Below are positions 1 through 9,512 of a stretch of 64,000 nt of DNA, piece after piece (the stretch's first letter is position 1; the number at the start of each line of letters is the position of its first letter). The stretch comes from Brachyspira hampsonii (GTDB taxonomy: Bacteria; Spirochaetota; Brachyspiria; Brachyspirales; Brachyspiraceae): assembly GCF_001746205.1 (NCBI RefSeq), contig NZ_MDCO01000012.1, positions 889,128-953,127 of the forward strand, given 5' to 3'. The notes under the pieces are model-generated. The model was given only the letters and a program-made list of their open reading frames with translations. It was not told the DNA's origin and did not search any database. The translations under genes and the position numbers were made by a program.

Positions 1-3000
1 TTCCAACTGATATACATTCTGTAAATAGTATATGCTTCCTCTTTCTACATTTATAGTGCCTGCAAGTTCTATTCCGTTGAGAAGAGTATTGTAAACTCTC
101 ATTTTAGAACCCTCTTCTAAATATACATCTCCAACCAAGTTGTGAGCAACTCTAACCTGACGCCAAGCCTCTATAGTGAAATCCCAATATATTTTGCTTA
201 ATATACCATAAACTCTTTCTCTATATGTACTTCCTGAAGGCAGAGTAGAAAGCTGAACATCGCTTTTCATAAGGGTAAGTATTCCGCCTATTCTAGGTGC
301 TTCCATATTTCCGCCTACTGTAAGATCAACATGCACTGGACCTTTTACTTTAGCGATACCTAAATTTAAATTGCCGTCTAAAAGTCCAAGCTGTTCATCT
401 GATGACAGTAAATCAAATGCCATGTAATTTATATTGTTTTTAAAAATTTCTGCCTCGCCTGTTACTGTTAAATTTTTCTTGTTTTTAGATGTAAATGTTA
501 AATTATTAACATTAAACATATTGCCATTAAAACTGAAATCTACTATTGTGTCATCAAATATATCATTGAAATATGATATTTTTACTCTTTTTCCATGTCC
601 TAAAAATCTTCCGTCTATTGCTACATTATCGGCATCACCGTGTATACGGGCGTACAATGTATAAGGCTTACCATCTACTGTGAAATTTGTAGGAGATGAA
701 ACTATCTCTGTGAATAATATATTGAATATTTCAAAAATTTCTACATTTATTATATCTGATGTAACTAATAAGTCTACCTGATCTTTTTTTGTATTTTTTA
801 TGACACCATCTATATTAAGCATATCATCGTTATTGTATATATAAACTAAATCAGTTCTTTTATTTCCATCTTCTGATATTATAGACCCTTTTATACCATG
901 ATTTTTAGTATTTGTAAGTAATATATCATTTTCATATTTAATAACTGTAGTTCCAAATTCAGGCAGTTTTCTTTTGTTTATAGTAATAGGACCTGTTTGC
1001 AATCTGTATTCTTCTTTACCATCAGGCAGTTTTCTCATATTATAATTTATAGTTCCGGAGAATGAACTCATAAAACTCATATTATTAACTTCTACAGTCA
1101 TATTCTGAAGTTCTTTTGAAAAATAAGCATAAGGAATTTTTATCTGTTGTTTTTTTGCAAAAGGTTTTGAATTAAGAGTTCCGAAATCTCCTGTTTTAGT
1201 TATTAACACATCTTTTATCTCAAGTTCATTTGCTCTATAATATCCATTTAAAGAAACATCGAACTGCATTCCGGGTATTTGAAAATCTTTTATATCAAAT
1301 TTTTCAAGATAAATAACGGGATTATTCATTAAACCTATTACAGTAGCATTGGCAGTTAATACTCCGTAAGCCTGACCGCTGATATCGAAAGGCAGTTGAT
1401 TAACGGTTATTGTACCATATATATTATTCTTATTTATAGATGTATCTATTGCAAATATTCCGTTATTTTCTAGATCTTTTAATAAGGCAGCAAATTTTGT
1501 TATGCCGTCTGTAGAATTTAATATTCCGTCTCCTGTTACTCTATTTTCACCATAATTTAAAATAATATTTGTAAACATTATACTTTCATTTGATAATTCA
1601 AATTGTGTATTTAAAGCAAATATTGGAGCAAGATTTTTGTTAGCCTTAACATTACCATATAAATATAAAGGCTGACGCATATAATTATTGATGTTTACAT
1701 CCACATTTATATCTATATCTTTTATACTTAAAGTTTTAGGAGTTTTAATATTTAAATCTAATATACCATTTGTAGCTATTACCCCGTTTGCGATTATTTC
1801 TGAATTATCTGTAGAAGCGTATATTATTTTACTTCCATTTGTAGATGTTGTACTGAAGCCGTTTAGTCCGTAATTACCGGCAGGAGTGTTAATACCCCCG
1901 TTTATTTTTACATTGAAATTTTTGTCATATTCTATTTTAGCATTGGCATTTATTCCGCTGTCTTCAGAAAGTCTATAATAAATGTCATTAATATCTATTA
2001 TGTTTTTATAAGCAGAAGCTCCTATTCTTATTAAATATTCCTCTGTATATATTTTTTTAGATGATGCTTTCAATACATGTACATTTCCCTTACCGCCTGT
2101 ATACATTGCATTACTCATGGTATATTCTATATTTAAAGATGATAAATTGTCTATGATATTTTGTCCCAAGAATACTACAAATATATCCTGCGGTACTACA
2201 CCTCTAGCAGAAGCTAGTACAGGGCTGCTATTATCTAATGAATAGCTGGCATAAAAAGGTTGCCCGTATATATTTTCTATTAGATTAAGGGATATTTCTT
2301 TTTCAGGTCTTTTATATAAAAATTCAAATGTCATAGGATTTTGCATAGTATTAGCATAACTAAGAGATGATATTGTAAATCTTGATCTTATCTCATTGTC
2401 ATCTACATTTACAGGTTTCAAATATACTTTTGTTGATAGATAGTTTGCTCCCGCTTTTACATTGTTTACATCTAATGAAAGTATGCTTGATACAGGATCA
2501 TTTAAAGGTACTATGCCGCTTGCTATAATATCGCCTTCTAATATATTAATATAAGCATTTGATAGTATTATATTATTGTTGGTTAATTCAGCATTCACCA
2601 TTACATTAAATAATTTGTCCCTAACATTTAAATCAAAATTGATATGAGATTTTTCTTTTTCTTCAATAGAATAGTATCCATCCGCTTCTATTTTAGCATC
2701 TCTAAATGTATTTATAGAATTACTTATAGTGCTTATAGTTTTATTATCTAATTTTACAAACTTATAAATTATTGGAGTGTCCAAAACTATATTCATAATT
2801 TTGTATATTGTATCTTTTTTTACTTTTACATTTGTAATGGAGAAATCTATATCTTTGTTATCAAAATCATATTTGAAGTTTAACAAATTATTTTTATTTT
2901 CATTTTGTAAATTAGCCCCTAATATATTATATTCATTAGTTAAAAATAATGTATAATCAAATAAATCTCCATGTTCATCTTCTGCGTATATTTTTGAATT

Positions 3001-3624
3001 AATTTCTGATAAATTAGTTTTACTTTCCAATGAAAAATGTATTAATGTACTGTCAGGTAAATTTATATCATATGAAAGAAAATAACCGTAATTCCTGAAA
3101 TTACCATTTAAAGAATTAAGTGATACTTCTGTAATATTATTATTATCTTCTATTATTCTAGTTGAAAAGTTATTAATGCTGATATTTTTATCCATAAATA
3201 TAGGACTTATACTATCAACTATTTTCCTTATATCCTCTAAAGATGTTTTATTAGTATTATTATTATTTTGAAATATAGACATGTCCATTAATATAGGATA
3301 AAATACAGCATCATTAATATTTACATCACTTAAAATATATAATGGATCTCTTTTTATAAATATTCTAAAAATATTAAATCTTAATGAGGCTCTATCCATT
3401 TCAAAAAATGCTTTAGGATTATTTTTAGAATATAGTTTAACATCATCTAATACTAGTTCTAATTTATAGGATATGCTTATGTCTGATATATATATATTTA
3501 TTGGACTTATTTTATTTATATACTCTATAACATTATCTAAATATTTTTGCTTATTAGATATTACTATAGATACACTGAATAAAGCTGGTATCATAAAAGC
3601 TAACAAGGTTGTAGCTGCATACAT
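1..3624 (-). CDS. TamB-like (AsmA/DUF490 type) envelope protein, C-terminus cut by window edge
   Basis: An open frame of 1,208 codons runs without a stop from an ATG at 3624 to the left edge. The start is the only ATG after an in-frame TGA at 3655-3657 and has AGG six bases upstream. Residues about 2-22 form one hydrophobic segment (signal anchor). The rest is a long chain of beta-strand-like segments rich in N, I, D and T, as in TamB/AsmA proteins, which form lipid-carrying grooves across the periplasm. Close to the edge the pattern GTINVERGSIYYLQN resembles the conserved Gly-rich end of TamB, so little is probably missing. No TamA/BamA partner gene is in view. The family call rests on architecture and this motif, so a different AsmA-like protein is possible. 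Confidence 0.7.
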   Translation of the reverse strand, partial: MYAATTLLAFMIPALFSVSIVISNKQKYLDNVIEYINKISPINIYISDISISYKLELVLDDVKLYSKNNPKAFFEMDRASLRFNIFRIFIKRDPLYILSDVNINDAVFYPILMDMSIFQNNNNTNKTSLEDIRKIVDSISPIFMDKNISINNFSTRIIEDNNNITEVSLNSLNGNFRNYGYFLSYDINLPDSTLIHFSLESKTNLSEINSKIYAEDEHGDLFDYTLFLTNEYNILGANLQNENKNNLLNFKYDFDNKDIDFSITNVKVKKDTIYKIMNIVLDTPIIYKFVKLDNKTISTISNSINTFRDAKIEADGYYSIEEKEKSHINFDLNVRDKLFNVMVNAELTNNNIILSNAYINILEGDIIASGIVPLNDPVSSILSLDVNNVKAGANYLSTKVYLKPVNVDDNEIRSRFTISSLSYANTMQNPMTFEFLYKRPEKEISLNLIENIYGQPFYASYSLDNSSPVLASARGVVPQDIFVVFLGQNIIDNLSSLNIEYTMSNAMYTGGKGNVHVLKASSKKIYTEEYLIRIGASAYKNIIDINDIYYRLSEDSGINANAKIEYDKNFNVKINGGINTPAGNYGLNGFSTTSTNGSKIIYASTDNSEIIANGVIATNGILDLNIKTPKTLSIKDIDINVDVNINNYMRQPLYLYGNVKANKNLAPIFALNTQFELSNESIMFTNIILNYGENRVTGDGILNSTDGITKFAALLKDLENNGIFAIDTSINKNNIYGTITVNQLPFDISGQAYGVLTANATVIGLMNNPVIYLEKFDIKDFQIPGMQFDVSLNGYYRANELEIKDVLITKTGDFGTLNSKPFAKKQQIKIPYAYFSKELQNMTVEVNNMSFMSSFSGTINYNMRKLPDGKEEYRLQTGPITINKRKLPEFGTTVIKYENDILLTNTKNHGIKGSIISEDGNKRTDLVYIYNNDDMLNIDGVIKNTKKDQVDLLVTSDIINVEIFEIFNILFTEIVSSPTNFTVDGKPYTLYARIHGDADNVAIDGRFLGHGKRVKISYFNDIFDDTIVDFSFNGNMFNVNNLTFTSKNKKNLTVTGEAEIFKNNINYMAFDLLSSDEQLGLLDGNLNLGIAKVKGPVHVDLTVGGNMEAPRIGGILTLMKSDVQLSTLPSGSTYRERVYGILSKIYWDFTIEAWRQVRVAHNLVGDVYLEEGSKMRVYNTLLNGIELAGTINVERGSIYYLQNVYQLE

Positions 3625-3819
3625 TCTAAACCTAGAATACCTATTTTTTTGTCTCAATTAAAATCCAATTTGTAAATATAGTTTTCATTATATATTATAA
3701 CCTATTTATACAGAAATTGTTATATTTTAATAATTCATTATCGTAATTTATATTTTTATATATTAAAATATGGCATAATTTTATTATTTTGAAACTTTTA
3801 TGTACATAAAAAATAATAA

Positions 3820-3847
3820 TTGACAAATAATAAAATAAAAGTATAAT
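3820..3847 (+). promoter_or_regulatory. Sigma-70 type promoter of the first PTS IIA gene
   Basis: TTGACA at 3820-3825 and TATAAT at 3842-3847 with a 16-base spacer, about 40 bases before the start codon. A very similar promoter precedes the second IIA gene. Confidence 0.7.
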
Positions 3848-3885
3848 TTTAAAATATATAAAAGTTTATTATATGGAGAGTTTAC

Positions 3886-4320
3886 ATGTTAAAAGAACTT
3901 ATAAAAAACAAAATAGATATAGTTGATAGTATTGATAATTGGGAAAATGCTATAAAAAAAGGAGCTGAGCTTCTTCTCGAAAATAAATGTATAGAACCAA
4001 GATATGTTGACTGTATCATAAATAACATAAAAGAAACCGGTCCTTATATTGTGCTTGGAGATGGAATGGCTATGTCTCATGCAAGGCCTGAGGACGGAGT
4101 TTTAAAAGATGGAATTACTCTTTTAAAAATTAAAAATGGTGTTGATTTTGATGAAAAAAATAAAGTGTTTTTATTGTTTACATTAGCAGCAGAAAATAAT
4201 GATAATCATCAGGGATTAATGGAAGAAATTGCCGATTTATTGAATGAAAGTGAAAAAATTAAAAGAATAATGTATGATGAATTAAGTGATTTAGAAATAT
4301 ATGATATTATTATACAATGA
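3886..4320 (+). CDS. ulaC: PTS ascorbate-type IIA component (UlaC-like, copy 1)
   Basis: A 144-residue EIIA of the mannitol/ascorbate type. It takes phosphate from HPr onto a histidine and passes it to the IIB protein of the sugar transporter. The expected active-site histidine is His65 in the motif MAMSHARPE; E. coli UlaC has AMPHGRPE here, so the proline before the histidine is a serine in this copy. GPYIVL just before it is also conserved. The start has a GGAG site (ATGGAGAGTTTACATG). It is followed 176 bases later by a paralogue of almost the same length, and both stand in front of the ascorbate genes. The Pro to Ser change could mean a weakened or specialised copy. Confidence 0.8.
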   Translation: MLKELIKNKIDIVDSIDNWENAIKKGAELLLENKCIEPRYVDCIINNIKETGPYIVLGDGMAMSHARPEDGVLKDGITLLKIKNGVDFDEKNKVFLLFTLAAENNDNHQGLMEEIADLLNESEKIKRIMYDELSDLEIYDIIIQ

Positions 4321-4441
4321 TATGTTAATTTTTAGATTATATAAGATGATATATTTTTAAGTATATAATACTTATAAGGAATAATTTCTATATACGATAA
4401 AATTTTAATAGATATTTAAATCTGTAAATTTAATAATATAA

Positions 4442-4469
4442 TTGACAAAAGATAAAAAATAATTATAAT
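4442..4469 (+). promoter_or_regulatory. Sigma-70 type promoter of the second IIA gene and ascorbate operon
   Basis: TTGACA at 4442-4447, 16-base spacer, TATAAT at 4464-4469. Spacing and the A-rich spacer match the promoter at 3820-3847, suggesting that gene and promoter were duplicated together. No further clear promoter or terminator was seen between here and the end of the operon near 10958. Confidence 0.7.
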
Positions 4470-4496
4470 TAATAATAAATAAAGGATGGAGTTTTT

Positions 4497-4928
4497 ATGT
4501 TAAAAGAGTTTTTAAAAGGCAATATTAAAATAGTAGAAAGTGTTTCAAGTTGGGAAGAAGCCTTAAAAATAGGAGCAAAGTCTCTAGTTGATAATGGTAA
4601 TATAGAGGAAAAATATGTTCAAGCAATAATAGATAATGTATATCAATACGGACCTTATATAGTTCTTTCAGATGGTGTTGCAATGCCGCACTCAAGACCT
4701 GAAAATGGTGTTTTAAAAAAAGGAATGAGTTTTTTAAAGGTAAAAAATGGTGTAGATTTTTATCAAACAGATGAGAAAGTATATTTATTTTTTACATTAG
4801 CAGCAGAAAATGCAGATGGGCATCAGGATGCAATAGCTGAGCTTGCTGAATTTTTGGGTGATGATGAAAAATTAGAAAAAATGATAAAAGAAGACCTTAC
4901 TGAGGAAGAAATTTTATCATTATTATAA
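4497..4928 (+). CDS. ulaC: PTS ascorbate-type IIA component (UlaC-like, copy 2)
   Basis: A 143-residue paralogue of the preceding gene. The active-site motif is VAMPHSRPE with His65, the standard form for ascorbate-type IIA proteins, so this is the likelier working partner of UlaB/UlaA. The C-terminal part ([12 protein letters not shown]) matches the conserved core in both copies. Start ATG with AAGGATGGAG upstream. It lies 37 bases before ulaG and is probably cotranscribed with it. IIA proteins of this class also serve other sugars, but the full ascorbate gene set downstream settles the assignment. Confidence 0.87.
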   Translation: MLKEFLKGNIKIVESVSSWEEALKIGAKSLVDNGNIEEKYVQAIIDNVYQYGPYIVLSDGVAMPHSRPENGVLKKGMSFLKVKNGVDFYQTDEKVYLFFTLAAENADGHQDAIAELAEFLGDDEKLEKMIKEDLTEEEILSLL

Positions 4929-4965
4929 AAAATTACTAAATTATATAAAAATAAAAGGAGTAAAT

Positions 4966-6024
4966 ATGAGTAAAATTGATTCAGTTACTAGAGAAGGTTG
5001 GATACTAGATAGTTTTCCTGAATGGGGAACTTGGCTTAATGAGGAAATAGAGGAAGAAGTTGTAGAACCAAATACATTTGCTATGTGGTGGCTTGGATGT
5101 GTTGGTATTTGGGTAAAAACACCAGGAGATACTAATATATGTATAGATCTATGGTGCGGTAATGGAAAAAGAACAAAAAAGACAAAAAATATGGTTGCTG
5201 GACACCAAATGGCCAATATGGCTGGAGTAAGAAAATTGCAGCCTAATTTGAGAGCTTCTCCTTTCGTTATAGATCCTTTTGCAATAAAAAAAGTAGATGC
5301 TATATTATCTACTCACTATCATAATGATCATATAGATATCAATGTAGCAGCAGCTGTATTGAAAAATATTAAAGAGCCTATACCTTTTATAGGTCCTAAA
5401 TATTCTGTAGAAAAATGGATAGAATGGGGCGTTCCTGCTGACAGATGTAAAGTTGTAAAACCCGGCGATTCTATAAAAATAAAAGATGTTGAAATATTAG
5501 TTACTGATTCATTCGATAGAACTTGTTTAGTTACTACTCCTCCAGATGATTTAAGAAATATTGTACCAGAAATGGATACTAAAGCTGTAAACTATGTTAT
5601 AAAAACTCCAGGCGGAAATATATATCATAGCGGTGATTCTCATTACTCTATATATTTTGCTAAACATGGTAAAGATTTTGATATTGATGTTGCTTTAGCT
5701 GCATACGGTGAAAATCCTGTAGGTATAGCAGATAAAATGACTTCTGTTGATGTTCTTAGAATGGCTGAAGCTTTAAGATGTAAGGTTGTTATACCTATAC
5801 ACTATGATGTATGGACTAATTTCATGGCTGATACTAGGGAAATAGAAGTTCTTTATGCAATGAAAAAAGACAGACTTCAATATAAATTTAAACCTTTTAT
5901 ATGGGAAGTTGGCGGAAAATATGTATATCCTAGAGATAAAGATTTAGTACAATATCATCATCCTAGAGGTTTTGAAGATTGCTTTGAACATGAGCAAAAT
6001 ATTCCATTCCGTTCTATGTTATAA
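4966..6024 (+). CDS. ulaG: L-ascorbate-6-phosphate lactonase
   Basis: UlaG opens the lactone ring of L-ascorbate 6-phosphate to give 3-keto-L-gulonate 6-phosphate, the first cytoplasmic step after PTS uptake. The 352-residue product follows E. coli UlaG (354 residues) almost end to end: an N-terminal [14 protein letters not shown] block, [12 protein letters not shown] at about 38-49, the metallo-beta-lactamase-fold metal motif THYHNDHID at 116-124, YHSGDSHYS near the middle, and a PRGFEDCF block near the end. AAGGAG precedes the ATG. It sits between the IIA genes and ulaA in one operon. Confidence 0.95.
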   Translation: MSKIDSVTREGWILDSFPEWGTWLNEEIEEEVVEPNTFAMWWLGCVGIWVKTPGDTNICIDLWCGNGKRTKKTKNMVAGHQMANMAGVRKLQPNLRASPFVIDPFAIKKVDAILSTHYHNDHIDINVAAAVLKNIKEPIPFIGPKYSVEKWIEWGVPADRCKVVKPGDSIKIKDVEILVTDSFDRTCLVTTPPDDLRNIVPEMDTKAVNYVIKTPGGNIYHSGDSHYSIYFAKHGKDFDIDVALAAYGENPVGIADKMTSVDVLRMAEALRCKVVIPIHYDVWTNFMADTREIEVLYAMKKDRLQYKFKPFIWEVGGKYVYPRDKDLVQYHHPRGFEDCFEHEQNIPFRSML

Positions 6025-6056
6025 TTGAAAATGATAATAAAAATTAAGGAGATGAT

Positions 6057-7523
6057 ATGGAAATTTTATTAAAGATATGGACATATTTTGCAGAAAATAT
6101 CTTAACTCAGCCGGCTTATTTTATTGGTTTTATAGTATTAATAGGTTATATTCTTCTAAAAAAACCTTGGTATGAATGCTTAGCAGGATTTTTAAAAGCT
6201 ACAGTTGGATACCTTATACTTTCTGTAGGTTCTGGCGGACTTGTAAGCAATTTCAGACCTATACTTGTAGGACTTAAAGATAAATTTAACTTGCAAGCTA
6301 CAGTTATAGACCCTTACTATGGTCAAAATGCTGTACAGGCGGCTATGGAGCATATAGGTAAATCTTTTTCACAAGTAATGCTTCTGCTTCTTATAGCTTT
6401 TATATTTAATATTTTATTAGTAGCTTTTAGAAAAGTTACAAAAATACGTTCTATATTTACAACAGGAAATGTACAAATACAACAGGCAGCAACAGCTTTT
6501 TGGCTAATATTTTTCTGTTTCCCTGAATTAGGCGATACCCCTATGCTTATTATGATGAGTATACTTCTTGGTTTATATTGGGCTGTCGGTTCTAACTTAA
6601 CAGTAGAAATTACACAAGATTTAACAGAAGGCGGCGGTTTTTGTGTTGCTCACCAACAGATATTTGCATTAAAAATATTTTCTACTATAGCTGAAAAATT
6701 AAAAGGAAAAGGCGAAGGTAAAAAACTTGAAGATATACAATTTCCGGGTTTTTTATCTATTTTCAATGAAAACATGGTATCTACTTCTATATTAATGTTA
6801 TTATTCTTCGGTATAATATTATTAACTTTAGGAAGAGATTACCTAGTAGCTAATAAATTTATGAAAGAAGGTCAAAGTTTCTTCTTCTATACATTAACAA
6901 CTGCTTTGAATTTTGCTGTATATTTGGCTATACTTCAATTAGGTGTTAGAACTTTCGTTACTGAATTAACTCAATCTTTCCAAGGTATATCTACAAGACT
7001 TCTTCCTGGTGCTGTTCCTGGTATTGACTGTGCTGCTACTTTTGGTTTTGGTTCTCCTAATGCAGTTACTATAGGGTTATTATTTGGTGCTGCCGGACAA
7101 TTCCTTGCAATTATCATATTAATACTTATGAAGAGTCCTGTTATAATAATAGCCGGATTTATTCCTGTATTCTTTGATAATGCTACTATAGCAGTATTTG
7201 CAAACAATAGAGGCGGTATTAAAGCTGCTATGATTCTTCCATTTATTTCCGGACTATGTCAGGTATTTGGTTCTGCTTTTATAGCTTATTGGGTAGGACT
7301 TGCTGCTTACGGAGGATATTTAGGTATGTGGGACTGGGCAGTATTATGGCCAGGATTTACAGTGATTATGAAATATTTAGGTTATGTTGGTGTTGGTATT
7401 GTAATATTAATATTAATAGCTATACCGCAGATCCAATATATGAGAAATAAAGATACATATTTCTTAATTACTGATGACTATGAAGCTTATAAAGAAAAAA
7501 TGAAAGAAAAAGCAAAAGCTTAA
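6057..7523 (+). CDS. ulaA: PTS L-ascorbate transporter IIC component
   Basis: The 488-residue membrane channel that imports L-ascorbate as it is phosphorylated. Many hydrophobic segments span the whole length, consistent with the 11-helix IIC fold. Family-type stretches include the charged loop around residues 66-90, the GGGFCVAHQQ stretch near 195 and GIDCAATFGFGSPNA near 325. It is slightly longer than E. coli UlaA (465) because of a lysine-rich cytoplasmic tail. AAGGAG lies upstream of the ATG. IIB follows 26 bases downstream as a separate gene, the usual ula arrangement. Confidence 0.93.
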   Translation: MEILLKIWTYFAENILTQPAYFIGFIVLIGYILLKKPWYECLAGFLKATVGYLILSVGSGGLVSNFRPILVGLKDKFNLQATVIDPYYGQNAVQAAMEHIGKSFSQVMLLLLIAFIFNILLVAFRKVTKIRSIFTTGNVQIQQAATAFWLIFFCFPELGDTPMLIMMSILLGLYWAVGSNLTVEITQDLTEGGGFCVAHQQIFALKIFSTIAEKLKGKGEGKKLEDIQFPGFLSIFNENMVSTSILMLLFFGIILLTLGRDYLVANKFMKEGQSFFFYTLTTALNFAVYLAILQLGVRTFVTELTQSFQGISTRLLPGAVPGIDCAATFGFGSPNAVTIGLLFGAAGQFLAIIILILMKSPVIIIAGFIPVFFDNATIAVFANNRGGIKAAMILPFISGLCQVFGSAFIAYWVGLAAYGGYLGMWDWAVLWPGFTVIMKYLGYVGVGIVILILIAIPQIQYMRNKDTYFLITDDYEAYKEKMKEKAKA

Positions 7524-7549
7524 AAAATAATTTATAAGGAGATTATTAT

Positions 7550-7858
7550 ATGCTAAAAGTTTTAGTTTCTTGTGCTAATGGCTCAGGCACTAGTTTAATG
7601 ATGAAAATGACTGCTGAAAAGGCTCTTAAAGGATTAGGTATTAATGGTGTTAATGTGCATCACTGTGCCTTATCTGAAGGTAAAAGTACTGCTATTAATT
7701 ATGATTTAGTATTCTGCCCTTTAAATTTTATTGATATGTTTAAAGATTCAATTGATAAAGGGGTAAGGGTTATAGGAATTAAAAATGTACTATCTGAACC
7801 AGAGTTCAAACAAAAACTTAGTGAATCTGGATATTTAGAAGATTTGAAAAACAAGTGA
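7550..7858 (+). CDS. ulaB: PTS L-ascorbate IIB component
   Basis: A 102-residue cytoplasmic IIB that carries phosphate on a cysteine between IIA and ascorbate. The phospho-site loop is SCANGSGTSLMMKM with Cys8, matching CGNGQGSSMIMKM of E. coli UlaB in position and length. AAGGAG precedes the start. It lies directly downstream of ulaA. The stop at 7858 is followed by about 70 bases before the strong ribosome site of ulaE. Confidence 0.92.
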   Translation: MLKVLVSCANGSGTSLMMKMTAEKALKGLGINGVNVHHCALSEGKSTAINYDLVFCPLNFIDMFKDSIDKGVRVIGIKNVLSEPEFKQKLSESGYLEDLKNK

Positions 7859-7916
7859 TAATTTTTGAATGGGGAAATATTTATTTATAATTATTTCCCT
7901 ATTTTTTTAATTATAT

Positions 7917-7933
7917 TGGAGGGTGATACTATC
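7917..7933 (+). promoter_or_regulatory. Strong ribosome site aimed at an ATC codon (ulaE start)
   Basis: GGAGG at 7918-7922 (TGGAGGG at 7917-7923) is followed at ideal distance by ATC at 7931-7933, in frame with ulaE. No ATG, GTG or TTG lies in frame at the right spacing. The in-frame TTG at 7865 and TTG at 7916 have no ribosome site before them. Confidence 0.65.
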
Positions 7934-8785
7934 AATAATTTATTTGGTATATATGAAAAGGCATTAGAAAAAAATATTTCTTGGCATCAGAGATTATTAG
8001 ATGCTAAAGAATTAGGTTTTGATTTTGTTGAAATATCTATAGATGAAACAGATGAAAGATTAGCAAGATTGGATTGGACTAAAGATGAAAGAGAATCATT
8101 AGTAAAATCTATATTTGAAACAGGTATAAAAATACCTACTATGTGTTTCAGCGGACATAGAAGATTTCCTATGGGAAGTAAAAATCCTGATACTAGAAAA
8201 AAAGCTATGGAGCTTATGGAAAAAGCTGTTATCTTTGCAAGCGATATAGGTATACGAATAATACAATTAGCCGGATATGATGTTTATTATGAAAAAGGTG
8301 ATGAAGAGACTAAACAGTTATTTATAGAGGGACTTAAAAAAGCATTGGAAATGGCTGCCAAATATCAAGTAATGCTTGCTATAGAAATCATGGATACTCC
8401 TTTTTTAAACTCTATTACAAAATTTTTAGAGTATGATAAAATTTGTAATAGTCCTTGGCTTACAGTTTATCCTGATTTGGGAAATTTAACTGCTTGGGGA
8501 AATGATGTGGAAGCTGAAATTAGAAAGGGATTTAATAAAATTACTGCTATACATATTAAAGATACTTTAGCTCCTAAAGGAGATTTTGAAGGAAAGTTTA
8601 AAGAAGTTCCTTTTGGGGAAGGCTGTGTAGATTTTGTGAAATGTTTTAAACTACTAAAAGAGCTTAATTATAATGGAACTTTTATGATAGAGATGTGGTC
8701 TGAAAAAGTTGATAATCCTAAAGAACATGTGATGAAAGAGAAAAAATGGGTACTAGAAAAAATGAAAGAGGGAGGATTTTATTAA
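7931..8785 (+). CDS. ulaE: L-xylulose-5-phosphate 3-epimerase, probable ATC start
   Basis: UlaE converts L-xylulose 5-phosphate to L-ribulose 5-phosphate in the ascorbate pathway (TIM-barrel, AP-endonuclease-2 type fold). The protein matches E. coli UlaE from its first residues: NNLFGIYEKAL against the E. coli LGIYEKAL, then LGFDFVEISIDETDERLARLDW, CFSGHRRFPMGS, IRIIQLAGYDVYYE, a YPDLGNLTAWGNDVE block and FMIEMWSE near the end. Counting from ATC gives 284 residues, the usual length. An alternative TTG at 7865 would add 22 residues with no homology and no ribosome site. The stop overlaps the upstream region of ulaF by three bases' distance, so the two are closely coupled. Confidence 0.88.
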   Translation: MNNLFGIYEKALEKNISWHQRLLDAKELGFDFVEISIDETDERLARLDWTKDERESLVKSIFETGIKIPTMCFSGHRRFPMGSKNPDTRKKAMELMEKAVIFASDIGIRIIQLAGYDVYYEKGDEETKQLFIEGLKKALEMAAKYQVMLAIEIMDTPFLNSITKFLEYDKICNSPWLTVYPDLGNLTAWGNDVEAEIRKGFNKITAIHIKDTLAPKGDFEGKFKEVPFGEGCVDFVKCFKLLKELNYNGTFMIEMWSEKVDNPKEHVMKEKKWVLEKMKEGGFY

Positions 8786-8788
8786 AAT

Positions 8789-9484
8789 ATGCTTGAAGAA
8801 TTAAAAAAGATAGTTTTTGAAGAAAATCTTGAACTTGTAAAAAGAGAACTTGTTATATACACTTGGGGAAATGTAAGCGGTTTAGATAGAGAATCTAAAA
8901 CTTTTGCCATTAAACCTAGCGGTGTTGATTATGATATAATGAAAGCAGAAGATATGGTTGTTTTAGACTTAGATGGGAAAAAATTAGAAGGAAAATATAA
9001 GCCTTCTTCTGATACTCCTACTCATATAGAATTATATAAAGCTTTCCCAGAAATTGGCGGAATAGTTCATACTCATTCTAGTTATGCTACCAGCTGGGCT
9101 CAGGCAAGAAGAGATATACCTGCATTAGGTACTACTCATGCAGATTATTTCTATGGTGATATACCTTGTGCCAGACCTCTTACAAAAGAAGAAATTGAGG
9201 GTGAATACGAAAAAAATACAGGGCTTGTTATTATAGAAACTCTCAAAAAAAGAAATATTAATCCTATGGATATACCCGGTATTATAATAGCTTCGCATGG
9301 TCCTTTTGCTTGGGGAAAAGATGCTAAAGAGGCTGTTCATAATGCTGTTGTTATGGAAGAGCTAGCTAAAATGGCTTACAGAACTATACAGATAAATCCT
9401 CAGATTAAATCTGTAGAACAGTATTTACTTAATAAGCATTATTTTAGAAAACATGGTGCTAATGCTTATTACGGACAAAATTGA
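8789..9484 (+). CDS. ulaF: L-ribulose-5-phosphate 4-epimerase
   Basis: A 231-residue class II aldolase-fold epimerase (AraD/UlaF/SgbE family) that makes D-xylulose 5-phosphate, which enters the pentose phosphate pathway. Visible features are YTWGNVSG near 24-31, [11 protein letters not shown] at 73-83, and the zinc histidines His94 and His96 in HTHS and His170 in ASHGPFAWG. AraD itself cannot be excluded by sequence, but position inside the ula operon indicates UlaF. It starts three bases after the ulaE stop; the GGGAGG site lies inside ulaE. Confidence 0.93.
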   Translation: MLEELKKIVFEENLELVKRELVIYTWGNVSGLDRESKTFAIKPSGVDYDIMKAEDMVVLDLDGKKLEGKYKPSSDTPTHIELYKAFPEIGGIVHTHSSYATSWAQARRDIPALGTTHADYFYGDIPCARPLTKEEIEGEYEKNTGLVIIETLKKRNINPMDIPGIIIASHGPFAWGKDAKEAVHNAVVMEELAKMAYRTIQINPQIKSVEQYLLNKHYFRKHGANAYYGQN

Positions 9485-9512
9485 TAATATTAATAATTCT
9501 AAGGAGAAAAAT

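Noticed and set aside
7865..7930. TTG at 7865 as the start of ulaE
   Set aside because: No ribosome site precedes it, and the 22 extra residues match no homologue; the strong GGAGG points to 7931.
9453..9512. ATG at 9453 as the start of ulaD
   Set aside because: It lies inside ulaF without a ribosome site; AAGGAG and the family N-terminus place the start at 9513.
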